Source of the DNA: an uncultured Pelagibacteraceae bacterium
Lineage (GTDB): Bacteria; Pseudomonadota; Alphaproteobacteria; Pelagibacterales; Pelagibacteraceae
NCBI GenBank assembly: GCA_902591775.1
Contig: CACJBW010000012.1
Span: 1 to 33,774 of the forward strand
DNA: 33,774 nt
Direction of reading: 5' to 3'
The position numbers were made by a program, and so were the translations under genes. Shown here in pieces: positions 26,287 to 33,774 of this stretch; the first letter of the stretch is position 1, and each line of letters opens with the position of its first letter. The notes below the pieces were generated by a model. The model saw only the letters and a list, made by a program, of their open reading frames with translations. It was not told the DNA's origin and made no database searches.

Positions 26287-26858
26287 CCGAAGAAATAACA
26301 ATTTTTTTTCAAATAATATTTATAGATTTAATTTTAGCCGGAGATAATGCCATTATCATTGGAATGGTCGCCTCTAAGTTTCCACCAGAACAAAGAAAAA
26401 AAATTATTTTTTGGGGCATTGGTGGAGCAGTAATACTAAGAATTTTATTAACACTTTTAACCGCTTATCTTTTACAAATCACAGGTTTAAGACTTATAGG
26501 TGGTCTGTTGCTTCTTTACATAGTTTATAAACTTTATGTCGATGTAATTAAGAATTCAGGTGGTGGCGAGGAAAATATTAAAGTTGATAACTCATCAATG
26601 TTGAAAGCAATTTGGACCGTTTTGCTAGCTGACTTTACGATGAGTTTAGACAATGTGCTCGGTGTTGCTGGTGCTGCCAAGGATCATTATTATCTATTAA
26701 TATTTGGTCTTGTTTTATCTATTATTTTGATGGCTACAGCTGCAACATTAATTTCCAAATGGATAAAAGATTATAAATGGATAGCATGGGTTGGTTTATT
26801 TGCTATATTGTTTGTGGCAGTTGAGTTAATTTACACAGACATAAAACTTTTTATTTAA
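26283..26858 (+). CDS. TerC family integral membrane protein (YjbE/YkoY type)
   Basis: The 191-aa membrane protein has about six or seven membrane segments. The TerC hallmarks are FIDLILAGDNAIIIGM (about 12-27) and, in the second half, LADFTMSLDNVLGVAGAA, each with a buried Asp in an Asp-Asn pair. Homologues export manganese or other metals and support metalloprotein folding at the membrane. The gene overlaps the GMC gene by ATGA and abuts the SDR gene. The operon placement may reflect packing, not shared function. Confidence 0.88.
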   Translation: MTEEITIFFQIIFIDLILAGDNAIIIGMVASKFPPEQRKKIIFWGIGGAVILRILLTLLTAYLLQITGLRLIGGLLLLYIVYKLYVDVIKNSGGGEENIKVDNSSMLKAIWTVLLADFTMSLDNVLGVAGAAKDHYYLLIFGLVLSIILMATAATLISKWIKDYKWIAWVGLFAILFVAVELIYTDIKLFI

Positions 26859-27617
26859 ATGTACTTAAAAAAAATTAATCTTAAAAATAAGTATGCTCTT
26901 GTAACGGGGGCTGGTAAAGGCTTAGGACGTGCTTGTTCAATTGCATTAGCTGAAGCAGGTGCAACAATTATTGGTTTGAGCAGAACATCATCTGATCTTG
27001 ACAAGTTAGAGAAAGACATAAAAAAAGTAAAAAGCAAATTAATCAAAATTAATTGTAATGTAATGAACTACAGTGAATTACAGGAAAAATTAAAAATAAT
27101 AAAAATAATAGATATTTTAGTAAACAATGCTGGGACTAATATTCCAGAACCATTTGAGAAGATAAAACAGCAAAGTATGAATTATTTAGTAGATCTTAAT
27201 TTAAAAGCTGCCTTTAACGTTGCACAGTTGGTGGTAAAAAAAATGATTAAAAACAAAAAAAGAGGTGGGTCAATTATAAATATGTCATCCCAACTTGGTC
27301 ATGTAGGCATGTCTGGTAGAAATATTTACAATATGACTAAATTTGGAATTGAAGGTTTAACAAAGGGCATGGGTGTTGAGTTAGCAACAAAAAATATCAG
27401 AGTAAATACAGTTGCTCCAACATTTGTTGAAACACCTATGGTAAAAAAGTTTTTTAAAAATAAAAAGTTCAAAAATCTGGCTTTAGGTAATATTCCTATG
27501 GGCAAAGCAGCTAAAGAGAGTGATGTAGCTACAGCTGTATGTTTCTTAGCATCAGATGCTGCTGCAATGATAACTGGATCATCTATTCTGATAGATGGAG
27601 GTTGGACAGCAAAATAA
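26859..27617 (+). CDS. Short-chain dehydrogenase/reductase (SDR)
   Basis: The 252-aa classical SDR has the cofactor motif TGAGKGLG (16-23), NNAG (about 89-92), and catalytic Ser143/Ser144, Tyr157 and Lys161 (YNMTK). The Arg42 after the second strand (LSRTSSD) hints at NADP preference. It resembles gluconate 5-dehydrogenase and FabG-like enzymes. It starts right after the terC-like gene and shares one base with the M23 peptidase gene. Together with the GMC enzyme it may form a two-step oxidation route for a polyol or sugar derivative; this is inferred only. Confidence 0.88.
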   Translation: MYLKKINLKNKYALVTGAGKGLGRACSIALAEAGATIIGLSRTSSDLDKLEKDIKKVKSKLIKINCNVMNYSELQEKLKIIKIIDILVNNAGTNIPEPFEKIKQQSMNYLVDLNLKAAFNVAQLVVKKMIKNKKRGGSIINMSSQLGHVGMSGRNIYNMTKFGIEGLTKGMGVELATKNIRVNTVAPTFVETPMVKKFFKNKKFKNLALGNIPMGKAAKESDVATAVCFLASDAAAMITGSSILIDGGWTAK

Positions 27618-28408
27618 TGAAAAAACTGTTGCTAATACTAGCAATTTTTTTTCCCACAAATATTTTAGCAATAGAATTTTATGGTAAATTTATTCAAGGT
27701 CATTTTATTTTAGGAAAAACAGATCCTAATTCAAAAATAATTATTGATAAAAAAAATGTCAAAGTATCAGATGATGGTTATTTTGTTTTTGGAATTGATC
27801 GAGATAGAAAATTTGATGTTTTGATAACCAAAATAACTAACGGTGAATCAGAAAAAATAATAAAAAAAGTTTTTAAACGTAAGTATAACATTCAAAGAAT
27901 TGATGGTTTACCTGAAAATAAAGTAACACCACCTGAATCTGTTTACAAAAGAATTAAAAAAGAAAATGGAAGAATAGGAGAAGCAAGAGCAATCAACTCT
28001 AATTTAACTTTTTTTTCTGAAAAATTTATTATGCCAGTCGAAGGTATAATTAGTGGAGTTTATGGCAGCCAAAGAATTCTCAATGGAAAACCAAGATGGC
28101 CTCATTACGGCATAGATATTGCAGCAAAAAAAGGAACAGAAATTAAATCTTCTGGTACTGGAGTGGTGACAATGGCTGAAAATGATCTTTATTATACTGG
28201 AGGCACAATTATTATGGATCATGGTCATGGTATATCAACAATTTACTCTCATCTTGAAAATGTGATGGTTGAAGTAGGAGATTTGATTAAAAAAGGAGAT
28301 ATAATAGGAACTGTTGGTTCAACAGGTAGATCAACTGGCCCCCACTTAGATTTTAGAATAAACTGGTTTCAAACAAGACTTGACCCTATGTCAATTTTAA
28401 TAAAATAA
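27617..28408 (+). CDS. Secreted M23 family (LytM-type) peptidase
   Basis: The protein has 263 aa with a signal peptide (residues 1-18, cleavage near ILA-IE), an all-beta N-terminal domain, and an M23 domain from about 137. The zinc ligands His163 and Asp167 (HYGID) and catalytic His212 (YSHL) are present. The second active-site motif is HLD (His243, Asp245) in place of the usual HLH. It would cut peptidoglycan cross-bridges or act as a periplasmic regulator of amidases. I choose the ATG at 27617, which overlaps the SDR stop (TAATG) and begins the signal peptide; an upstream start at 27539 would lie inside the SDR gene. Confidence 0.88.
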   Translation: MKKLLLILAIFFPTNILAIEFYGKFIQGHFILGKTDPNSKIIIDKKNVKVSDDGYFVFGIDRDRKFDVLITKITNGESEKIIKKVFKRKYNIQRIDGLPENKVTPPESVYKRIKKENGRIGEARAINSNLTFFSEKFIMPVEGIISGVYGSQRILNGKPRWPHYGIDIAAKKGTEIKSSGTGVVTMAENDLYYTGGTIIMDHGHGISTIYSHLENVMVEVGDLIKKGDIIGTVGSTGRSTGPHLDFRINWFQTRLDPMSILIK

Positions 28409-29164
28409 ATGCGTTTCAAATATAATAAAGAAGTAGAATTTTTTTTTAAAAAATATTTATTTCCTAAAAAATTTTTATACAAGAGGAGGTTAGAACGTTC
28501 CATTAAAAATCAGGATGAAAATGAGATTAAACTTGTTAAAAATTTCATTAAACCTGGTACTGATAGTATCGACGTGGGTGTATATAGAGGCGTTTATTCT
28601 TACGAGATGTCAAAATATTCAAAGATTGTTCATTCTTTTGAACCAAATCCAATAATATTTGATGATTTAAAAAAAAATCTAATCAAATTAAAAAAAAATA
28701 TAAATTTATATAATTTTGCCTTAAGTAACAAAAGCAGTAAAATTAATTTAAAAGTACCTATTAGAAATAAAAATTTCAAAAAAGAAAATTATGAAGAGTA
28801 TTATGAAATGGGAAAAGCAACAGTCCATAATGAAAATTATATTCAGGATTTTGAAAATGTTGAAATTTTTTCAAAGAAGCTTGATGAAATAAATTTCAAA
28901 AATCAAATATCATTCATCAAAATTGATGTAGAAGGTCATGAAATTGAAGTAATAAACGGAGCAATTCAAACCATAAATAAATTTAAGCCGAGTTTGTTAG
29001 TTGAAATTGAAAAAAAATATACACAAAAGAATGTTTCAGAATCATTGAAATATATTGTTTCATTGGGGTACAATTCATTTGTATATCAAAATGATTTATT
29101 AAAGAATACACTGGAAATTAGTGACCTTGACTCATATAATAACTACATATTTATACCTTCTTAG
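28409..29164 (+). CDS. FkbM family SAM-dependent methyltransferase
   Basis: The 251-aa protein has the FkbM core: DSIDVGVYRGVYSYEM as the SAM-binding strand-loop, SFEPNP as the acidic end of the second strand, and FIKIDVEGHEIEVINGA with PSLLVEIE toward the end. Such enzymes methylate hydroxyls of sugars or secondary metabolites. The N-terminal 45 residues are Lys/Phe-rich and show no known domain. The start codon follows directly on the M23 stop. It is the only sugar-decoration gene here, so its partner is not evident. Confidence 0.85.
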   Translation: MRFKYNKEVEFFFKKYLFPKKFLYKRRLERSIKNQDENEIKLVKNFIKPGTDSIDVGVYRGVYSYEMSKYSKIVHSFEPNPIIFDDLKKNLIKLKKNINLYNFALSNKSSKINLKVPIRNKNFKKENYEEYYEMGKATVHNENYIQDFENVEIFSKKLDEINFKNQISFIKIDVEGHEIEVINGAIQTINKFKPSLLVEIEKKYTQKNVSESLKYIVSLGYNSFVYQNDLLKNTLEISDLDSYNNYIFIPS

Positions 29165-29168
29165 ATAA

Positions 29169-29942
29169 ATGAAAATAAATTTGTTAAATTCAACTTCAGA
29201 CAAACTGGTCAAAGCCTATTTAAACAATAAACTTATCAACCCGATTCCAGAAAAATTTTGCAAAAATATCAAACTTGCTCACAAATTAAGATTATTATGT
29301 GAGAGTAAAATCAATGACACAAAAATAGGTTTTAAAGCGGGAGGGACGATAATCGCTCTCTTAAAAAAATTAAAAGAAAAGGAGCCATTTCATTCGACTG
29401 TATTTGGAAAAAATTTGATTAAATCTGGAGGAAGAGTAAAAATTAATAAATATGCCTTAGGTACCGAAGTAGAGGTTTATTTTATAATTAAAAAAAAATT
29501 TTTTGATTTTAAAGGCAAATTAAATTCTAAAAATATAACAAAATTTATTACTCATATGGGTCCTTGCATTGAGGTTGTTGGATTTAGACAGAAAAAAAAA
29601 GGTATTAAATATTTAGGTGATTTATGTAGTGATTTTGGTGTGAATATTAAATTTATTGATGGTGCAAAAAAAAAATTTAAAAAAATAAATTTTGGTAATT
29701 TAAAAACAAATTTAAAAAATAAAAAAGGGTTAAATATAAATGGCAATACAAATACTGTTTATGTAAACCCACTAAATTCTTTGAAATTTGTTCTTAACAA
29801 AATAAGAAAAGAGAAAGTCTCTTTAGATAAAGATTTTTATGTATTTACTGGCTCAACAGTTGGAGTTGTGCCAATTAAAAGTAAAGGCGAATATATAGGT
29901 AAAGTAGACAAACTTGGTGCTGTTAGAACAACTATCAATTAA
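29169..29942 (+). CDS. 2-keto-4-pentenoate hydratase-like protein (MhpD/FAH superfamily)
   Basis: The 257-aa protein resembles the MhpD branch of the fumarylacetoacetate-hydrolase superfamily, which hydrates or decarboxylates 2-oxo acids with a divalent metal. Candidate metal ligands are Glu100 and Glu102 (GTEVEVYF) and Glu135 (PCIEVVGFR). The end GSTVGVVPIKSKGE matches the family's C-terminal loop. It is divergent and very Lys/Asn-rich, so I am less sure than for its neighbours. Its stop shares a base with the start of the M24 gene (TAATG), suggesting joint use. Confidence 0.65.
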   Translation: MKINLLNSTSDKLVKAYLNNKLINPIPEKFCKNIKLAHKLRLLCESKINDTKIGFKAGGTIIALLKKLKEKEPFHSTVFGKNLIKSGGRVKINKYALGTEVEVYFIIKKKFFDFKGKLNSKNITKFITHMGPCIEVVGFRQKKKGIKYLGDLCSDFGVNIKFIDGAKKKFKKINFGNLKTNLKNKKGLNINGNTNTVYVNPLNSLKFVLNKIRKEKVSLDKDFYVFTGSTVGVVPIKSKGEYIGKVDKLGAVRTTIN

Positions 29943-31093
29943 TGGGTCTACATTTTTCTGCAAAAGAGTTTAAAAATAGAAAAGAAAAGGTAATTAAATT
30001 TTTAAAAGAGGAAAAATTAGATGCTCTCCTTATGTTTAGACAGGAGTCAATGTATTGGCTCACTGGATATGACACATTTGGATTTGTTTTTTTTCAAACA
30101 TTAGTTTTGGATCAAAAAGGAAATATAATTTTATTAACAAGAGCTCCAGATTTAAGACAGGCACAAAATACCTCTAATATTAATGATGTTAGAATATGGG
30201 TTGATAAAAATGGATCAAATCCTACTGAGGATCTTAAAATTATTTTAGATGAATTAAATTTAAAGGGTAAAAAAATTGGAATTGAATACGAAGCATACGG
30301 ATTAACTGGTCGAAATGCTTTAAGACTGAATAAATCTTTAGAAAATTACTGCTCAATAGAAGATACTTCTGAATTAGTTACTAAATTAAGGGTTATAAAA
30401 TCAAATGAAGAAATTAATTATGTAAAAAAAGCAGCAAACTTAGCTGACCAAGCTTTACGTGAGGTTTGGAAACATGCAAAAGCTGGTGTAAGTGAATCTA
30501 AGATTTTAGCTGAAATGAATAAAGTTATATTTGAGGGAGGTGGTGATTATCCTGCAAATGAGTTTATAATTGGATCAGGTAAAAATGCACTTCTGTGTCG
30601 ATACCAAGCTGAAAAACAAATTTTAAATTCACAAGATCAACTGACTATAGAATGGGCTGGAACATACAGACATTACCACTCAGCAATGTTTCGAACTATT
30701 CCAATTGGAAAAGCTGATCCAAAACATTATAAAATGCATGAAGCTTGTATTGAGACTTTAAGTAATTGTGAAATTAAATTGAAACCAGGAAATAAAATTG
30801 GTGAAGTATTTGATATTCATGCAAAAACTTTTGATGATTTAGGGTATAAAAATTCTAGAATGAATGCTTGTGGTTACTCTTTAGGAGCAACTTTTTCACC
30901 TAATTGGATGGACTGGCCAATGTTATACACTGGAAATCCATATGTAATTAAGCCAGGAAATATATTTTTTATGCATATGATACTAATGGACTCTGAGAAT
31001 AATTTAGCAATGAACTTAGGTGAAACTTATCTAGTTACAGAAACTGGGAATGAAAGACTTGGAAATCAAAAACTAGATCTAATGATTCTTTAA
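29942..31093 (+). CDS. Creatinase/ectoine-hydrolase-like M24 family protein lacking metal ligands
   Basis: The 383-aa protein has the creatinase N-terminal domain (about 10-140, FRQESMYWLTGYDTFGF) and a pita-bread C-terminal domain (about 155-380). Metal ligands of M24 aminopeptidases are replaced: the first Asp by Glu237, the second by Ala248 (HYHSAMFRT), and the His of GHG by Tyr312 (CGYSLG). This pattern fits the metal-free creatinase/DoeA-like hydrolases, which open amidine or urea-type C-N bonds. It overlaps the hydratase gene by one base. A true aminopeptidase function is unlikely. The convergent lyase gene ends 20 bases away. Confidence 0.82.
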   Translation: MGLHFSAKEFKNRKEKVIKFLKEEKLDALLMFRQESMYWLTGYDTFGFVFFQTLVLDQKGNIILLTRAPDLRQAQNTSNINDVRIWVDKNGSNPTEDLKIILDELNLKGKKIGIEYEAYGLTGRNALRLNKSLENYCSIEDTSELVTKLRVIKSNEEINYVKKAANLADQALREVWKHAKAGVSESKILAEMNKVIFEGGGDYPANEFIIGSGKNALLCRYQAEKQILNSQDQLTIEWAGTYRHYHSAMFRTIPIGKADPKHYKMHEACIETLSNCEIKLKPGNKIGEVFDIHAKTFDDLGYKNSRMNACGYSLGATFSPNWMDWPMLYTGNPYVIKPGNIFFMHMILMDSENNLAMNLGETYLVTETGNERLGNQKLDLMIL

Positions 31094-31113
31094 ATTATTT
31101 AAAAACTGAAAAA

Positions 31114-32181
31114 TTAATCAGGTCTATCTGCTTGATCGGGTTTTGTTACGTTATCGTCTTGATTAAATAAATTTTGACAAGAATAACCAAGTCTTTCGAG
31201 ATCTAAATCTTCACAACTTTTTTTTACCCATATTTCATCATAAAAAGCAATTCTTGGGACATTTATAACATCTTCCTCATTCGGTAAAAGACCCATATAA
31301 CGTCTAACATCTTTGCTCCCATAAATACCAAACTCTAAAAGACTTCCACCTTTTCTCCACATGTTTTGGCCCTCATAATGAAGTTTTTTTTCACCATTGA
31401 TAAATAACTCATGAAGACCATTGTTATTTTTATCATCCGAAGATCTCTTATCCCAGACTGAGTGAATTACAAAATCTATCCATGTTCCTGTTAATGCGTT
31501 AAGTTCACTTGAAGGTATTACAATATATTCTAGTAAAATATTTTCACAATAATTTACCTTTTCTTTTATCGAGCCTCCACAATCACCTTCTGTTTCTGGA
31601 TAAACATCTTGTGATGGTGAAATTTTAGCCGTCAAACCCCATTTAGGGATAACCTCTAATTGAAATGGTGGGCTATACGGACCTTCTGTTGAATGAAACT
31701 GAAAGACAGACTGCTTTCTGTAAAATTTAAAATTTTTTGGGACATAATATGAAAATGTATACCAAAATTCTTGTTTGTGTTTAAAAGCAGACTTTTCATC
31801 TATACTTACCTCAACTCTATGATGTGGTGTACTTCTTTCACAATCTCTCTCTTTCATATTTTTATATAAAAAGCCACAATCTTCATGTCTTAGTTCAAAC
31901 CTAATTGCAGTATCACCATATCTAATAGGGTTATTGTCAGACTTTTTGACTACTTTAATCCCATAATCTGTCCAACCATAACCTTTTTTCTTTGAATATT
32001 TGAACGCTCTTATTTTTGTATGAGGTTTTAATTTTAATCCTTGGATTGTTGTATCAGTTTGATTTATACCTAAATTATACTTAGCTCCCCTTTTAAACAT
32101 TTTTTCAATTTCTTTTACATTGCTTAATGCAAAATTGGACGAAATTAAAAAAATAGCTATAAATATAAATATTTTCTTCAT
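31114..32181 (-). CDS. Secreted polysaccharide lyase-like protein (heparin-lyase-I-like fold)
   Basis: The 355-aa protein has a signal peptide (residues 1-20, SSNFALS) and should be periplasmic or outer-surface. The mature part resembles a family of putative polysaccharide lyases of the jelly-roll type: FELRHEDCG, HHRVEVS, FWYTFSYYVP, VFQFHSTEG, FQLEVIPKWG, TGTWIDFVIHSVWD and YDEIWVKKS follow in the expected order. Several cysteines (in EDCGF, RDCER, GDCGG, NYCEN, KSCED) may form disulfides. It lies 31 bases after dhaK on the same strand. A uronate-containing glycan is a reasonable but unproven substrate. Confidence 0.72.
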   Translation of the reverse strand: MKKIFIFIAIFLISSNFALSNVKEIEKMFKRGAKYNLGINQTDTTIQGLKLKPHTKIRAFKYSKKKGYGWTDYGIKVVKKSDNNPIRYGDTAIRFELRHEDCGFLYKNMKERDCERSTPHHRVEVSIDEKSAFKHKQEFWYTFSYYVPKNFKFYRKQSVFQFHSTEGPYSPPFQLEVIPKWGLTAKISPSQDVYPETEGDCGGSIKEKVNYCENILLEYIVIPSSELNALTGTWIDFVIHSVWDKRSSDDKNNNGLHELFINGEKKLHYEGQNMWRKGGSLLEFGIYGSKDVRRYMGLLPNEEDVINVPRIAFYDEIWVKKSCEDLDLERLGYSCQNLFNQDDNVTKPDQADRPD

Positions 32182-32212
32182 TTATTATTAGTATATTTAA
32201 AAAATATAATTA

Positions 32213-33205
32213 TTACATCCCCCATCTCATTGCTGCTGTATGAACTGGAGCATCCCAATGCTTTAAGATTTCATCATCACATTTGAGAAGAGTAATTGAA
32301 GCTCCTTGCATCTCAAGTGAAGTACAATAATTTCCAACTAAACTTTTTGTTACTTCAATACCTTTAGATTGTAAAATTTGACATGCATCCTCATAAACTA
32401 AATATAATTCTGTCAAAGGCGTGCCACCCATTCCATTTATGAAAAGTAAATTCTTCTCTTTTTTTTCTGGTTTTAAATTGTCTAAAATAGCTTCTAAAAT
32501 GTTTCCAACTATAGTTTTTGATGGTTGAATTTTTTCTCTTTTTCTACCTGGCTCACCGTGAATACCCACACCAAATTCCATTTCATCATCGCCTATATCA
32601 AAAGTAGGTTTTCCAGCAGCAGGAACGGTACAACTTGTAAATGCTACTCCCATCGTACCAGCGTTTTTGTTGACTTTTTCACCAAGTTTTTTACATTCTT
32701 CAAGGGATCCATTGTGTTCAGCTAAGGATCCAACTATTTTTTCTACCAATACAGTTGCCGCAACACCTCTTCTTCCAGTAGTAAATGTAGAATCTTCAAC
32801 TGCAACATCATCGTTTGTAATAATACTATCGTTTTTACCAGAATACATTTCGGCTCCCATTTCAAAATTCATGATGTCCCCAGAGTAATTTTTAACTATA
32901 AATAAAACTCCTGCACCACTATCTACATGTTCTGCTGCTGCTTGCATTTGATCTGGTGTTGGTGCTGAAAATACAAAACCTGGACACGCTGCATCTAGCA
33001 TTCCATGACCAACAAAACCTCCGTGCATTGGTTCATGTCCACTTCCACCGCCTGAAATTAAAGAAACTTTTCCATCTTTAGTTTTATTTTTTCTAGATAC
33101 AAAGCTTGGGTCTAAATTGACATTTATAATATCACTATGCGCCTTACCAAAACCTGTAAGGCTCTCGTTTAAAAAATCATCGTTATTATTTATAAATTTT
33201 TTCAT
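32213..33205 (-). CDS. dhaK: Dihydroxyacetone kinase subunit DhaK
   Basis: DhaK binds dihydroxyacetone for phosphorylation to DHAP in the cytoplasm. The 330-aa protein has GGGSGHEP (52-59) with His57, and GIHGEPG with His216, the residue that forms a covalent hemiaminal with the substrate in the family. The length matches the stand-alone DhaK subunit. It is preceded by a perfect AGGAGGT whose first bases overlap the dhaL TAG stop, so the two are coupled. No dhaM is in view; the phosphate donor (ATP or PTS) cannot be settled from this window. Confidence 0.95.
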   Translation of the reverse strand: MKKFINNNDDFLNESLTGFGKAHSDIINVNLDPSFVSRKNKTKDGKVSLISGGGSGHEPMHGGFVGHGMLDAACPGFVFSAPTPDQMQAAAEHVDSGAGVLFIVKNYSGDIMNFEMGAEMYSGKNDSIITNDDVAVEDSTFTTGRRGVAATVLVEKIVGSLAEHNGSLEECKKLGEKVNKNAGTMGVAFTSCTVPAAGKPTFDIGDDEMEFGVGIHGEPGRKREKIQPSKTIVGNILEAILDNLKPEKKEKNLLFINGMGGTPLTELYLVYEDACQILQSKGIEVTKSLVGNYCTSLEMQGASITLLKCDDEILKHWDAPVHTAAMRWGM

Positions 33206-33208
33206 TTT

Positions 33209-33215
33209 ACCTCCT
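33209..33215 (-). promoter_or_regulatory. Strong ribosome binding site of dhaK, overlapping the dhaL stop
   Basis: AGGAGGT lies four bases (counting from AGGAGG) before the dhaK ATG and shares its AG with the dhaL TAG stop. It is by far the best Shine-Dalgarno match noticed in the window, where most genes have weak or no such site. Confidence 0.75.
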
Positions 33216-33774
33216 AATTATTTATTACTGATTTACAAATTGTATCGATTATGAGCTGAGAAGAGCGAGCTCCAGGATCTATATGTCCTTTTGCACGTTC
33301 ACCTAAAAAAGAAGCTCTACCTTTTGTGGCTAACATATCTTTTGTGGATAACATTCTTTCTTCTGCAATTTTTATTACTTCATTTAAACCTGATTTAAAT
33401 TCACTTTCATTTTTTAATTCGTTTAGTTTTTCTGAAACTGGTAATAAAACATCCATCATAGTTTTTTCTCCAACATCAGCTTTTCCTCTTTCTTTCATGG
33501 CTTTAATTCCACTAATAATCATTTCACATGCTTTATTAAAATCAACATCTTTATCTAGATCAGAAGATTTAGCCATAGTCATAAAAAAAGTTCCAAATAA
33601 TGCGCCTGATGATCCACCAATACCTGACAATACTTTCATTGCTATCATATTTAAAGCTTTGGCTAATGGTAAATCTTTAATAGAGTCTTCAAGTTCAACT
33701 ACTAACTTCAAACCTCTTTGAATGTTAAAAATATGATCTCCATCTCCAATTTTTTGATCAAGAACCTCTATTTC
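33214..33774 (-). CDS. dhaL: Dihydroxyacetone kinase subunit DhaL (N-terminus beyond window)
   Basis: DhaL is the nucleotide-binding subunit that phosphorylates dihydroxyacetone held by DhaK. The frame stays open to the window edge, so the gene is cut at its 5' end; about 187 residues are seen. The metal-ADP motif LDQKIGDGDHIFNIQRG lies next to the edge with the conserved Asp residues, and GGSSGALFG follows in the middle. The C-terminal half ends in the DPGARSSQL stretch typical of DhaL. Gene order here is dhaL then dhaK, the reverse of E. coli dhaKLM. Confidence 0.93.
   Translation of the reverse strand, partial: EIEVLDQKIGDGDHIFNIQRGLKLVVELEDSIKDLPLAKALNMIAMKVLSGIGGSSGALFGTFFMTMAKSSDLDKDVDFNKACEMIISGIKAMKERGKADVGEKTMMDVLLPVSEKLNELKNESEFKSGLNEVIKIAEERMLSTKDMLATKGRASFLGERAKGHIDPGARSSQLIIDTICKSVINN

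Noticed and set aside
27539..27616. Upstream start of the M23 peptidase gene
   Set aside because: It lies in the SDR coding region out of frame and would bury the clear signal peptide that begins at 27617.
33326..33721. 131-aa plus-strand reading frame
   Set aside because: Antisense to dhaL, with no recognisable motif.
1..33774. CRISPR arrays, insertion sequences or prophage
   Set aside because: No regularly spaced repeats, transposase, integrase or phage genes were seen; poly-A and poly-T runs are ordinary for this AT-rich genome.

Overview
The window looks like a piece of a streamlined, AT-rich alphaproteobacterial genome, most likely SAR11 (Pelagibacterales, Candidatus Pelagibacter-like). 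This rests on the low GC, gaps of a few bases or overlapping stop/start codons between most genes, and the order tig-clpP-clpX-lon-tRNA-tRNA-nuoABCDE. Family assignments come from reading motifs by eye; no database search was made. The longest stretch without a gene is 124 bases, so there is no empty region over 300 bases.

Region 1 (1-8968, minus strand, read right to left): tRNA-Leu(TAG), trigger factor, ClpP, ClpX, Lon, tRNA-Val(TAC), tRNA-Asp(GTC), then complex I genes nuoA, B, C, D and the first codons of nuoE. This is a folding/proteolysis block feeding into a respiratory block. Promoter-like signals lie before tRNA-Leu, lon, tRNA-Val and nuoA.

Region 2 (9050-15752) mixes strands: a DUF1289 protein, two very small membrane-protein ORFs (56 and 45 aa), a beta-hydroxyacid dehydrogenase, a family-5 uracil-DNA glycosylase, a YbgC-like thioesterase, a minus-strand set (NCS1 permease, zinc alcohol dehydrogenase, DUF3047 secreted protein) and a DMT/EamA exporter.

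Region 3 (15749-24604, minus strand) is a catabolic cluster: Baeyer-Villiger-type monooxygenase, secreted FKBP-rhodanese fusion, SDR, aldehyde dehydrogenase, 3-hydroxyisobutyrate-type dehydrogenase, then a complete TRAP transporter (DctP, DctQ, DctM) with a clear terminator hairpin right after dctP. The TRAP binding protein resembles the TakP (2-oxoacid) family. The enzymes suggest import and oxidation of an organic acid, alcohol or aldehyde; the substrate cannot be read from sequence.

Region 4 (24685-31093, plus strand) is a packed run: GMC oxidoreductase, TerC-type membrane protein, SDR, M23 peptidase, FkbM methyltransferase, MhpD-like hydratase, and a creatinase-like M24 protein lacking the metal ligands. 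Region 5 (31114-33774, minus strand) holds dhaL (cut by the window end), dhaK and a secreted polysaccharide-lyase-like protein.

No insertion sequence, phage gene, CRISPR array or rRNA was seen. The items most worth a second look are the FKBP-rhodanese fusion without its catalytic Cys, the two tiny membrane ORFs that resemble each other, the tRNA-Leu placed 10 bases before tig, the palindromic leader of dctP, and the metal-less M24 protein beside an MhpD-like hydratase.
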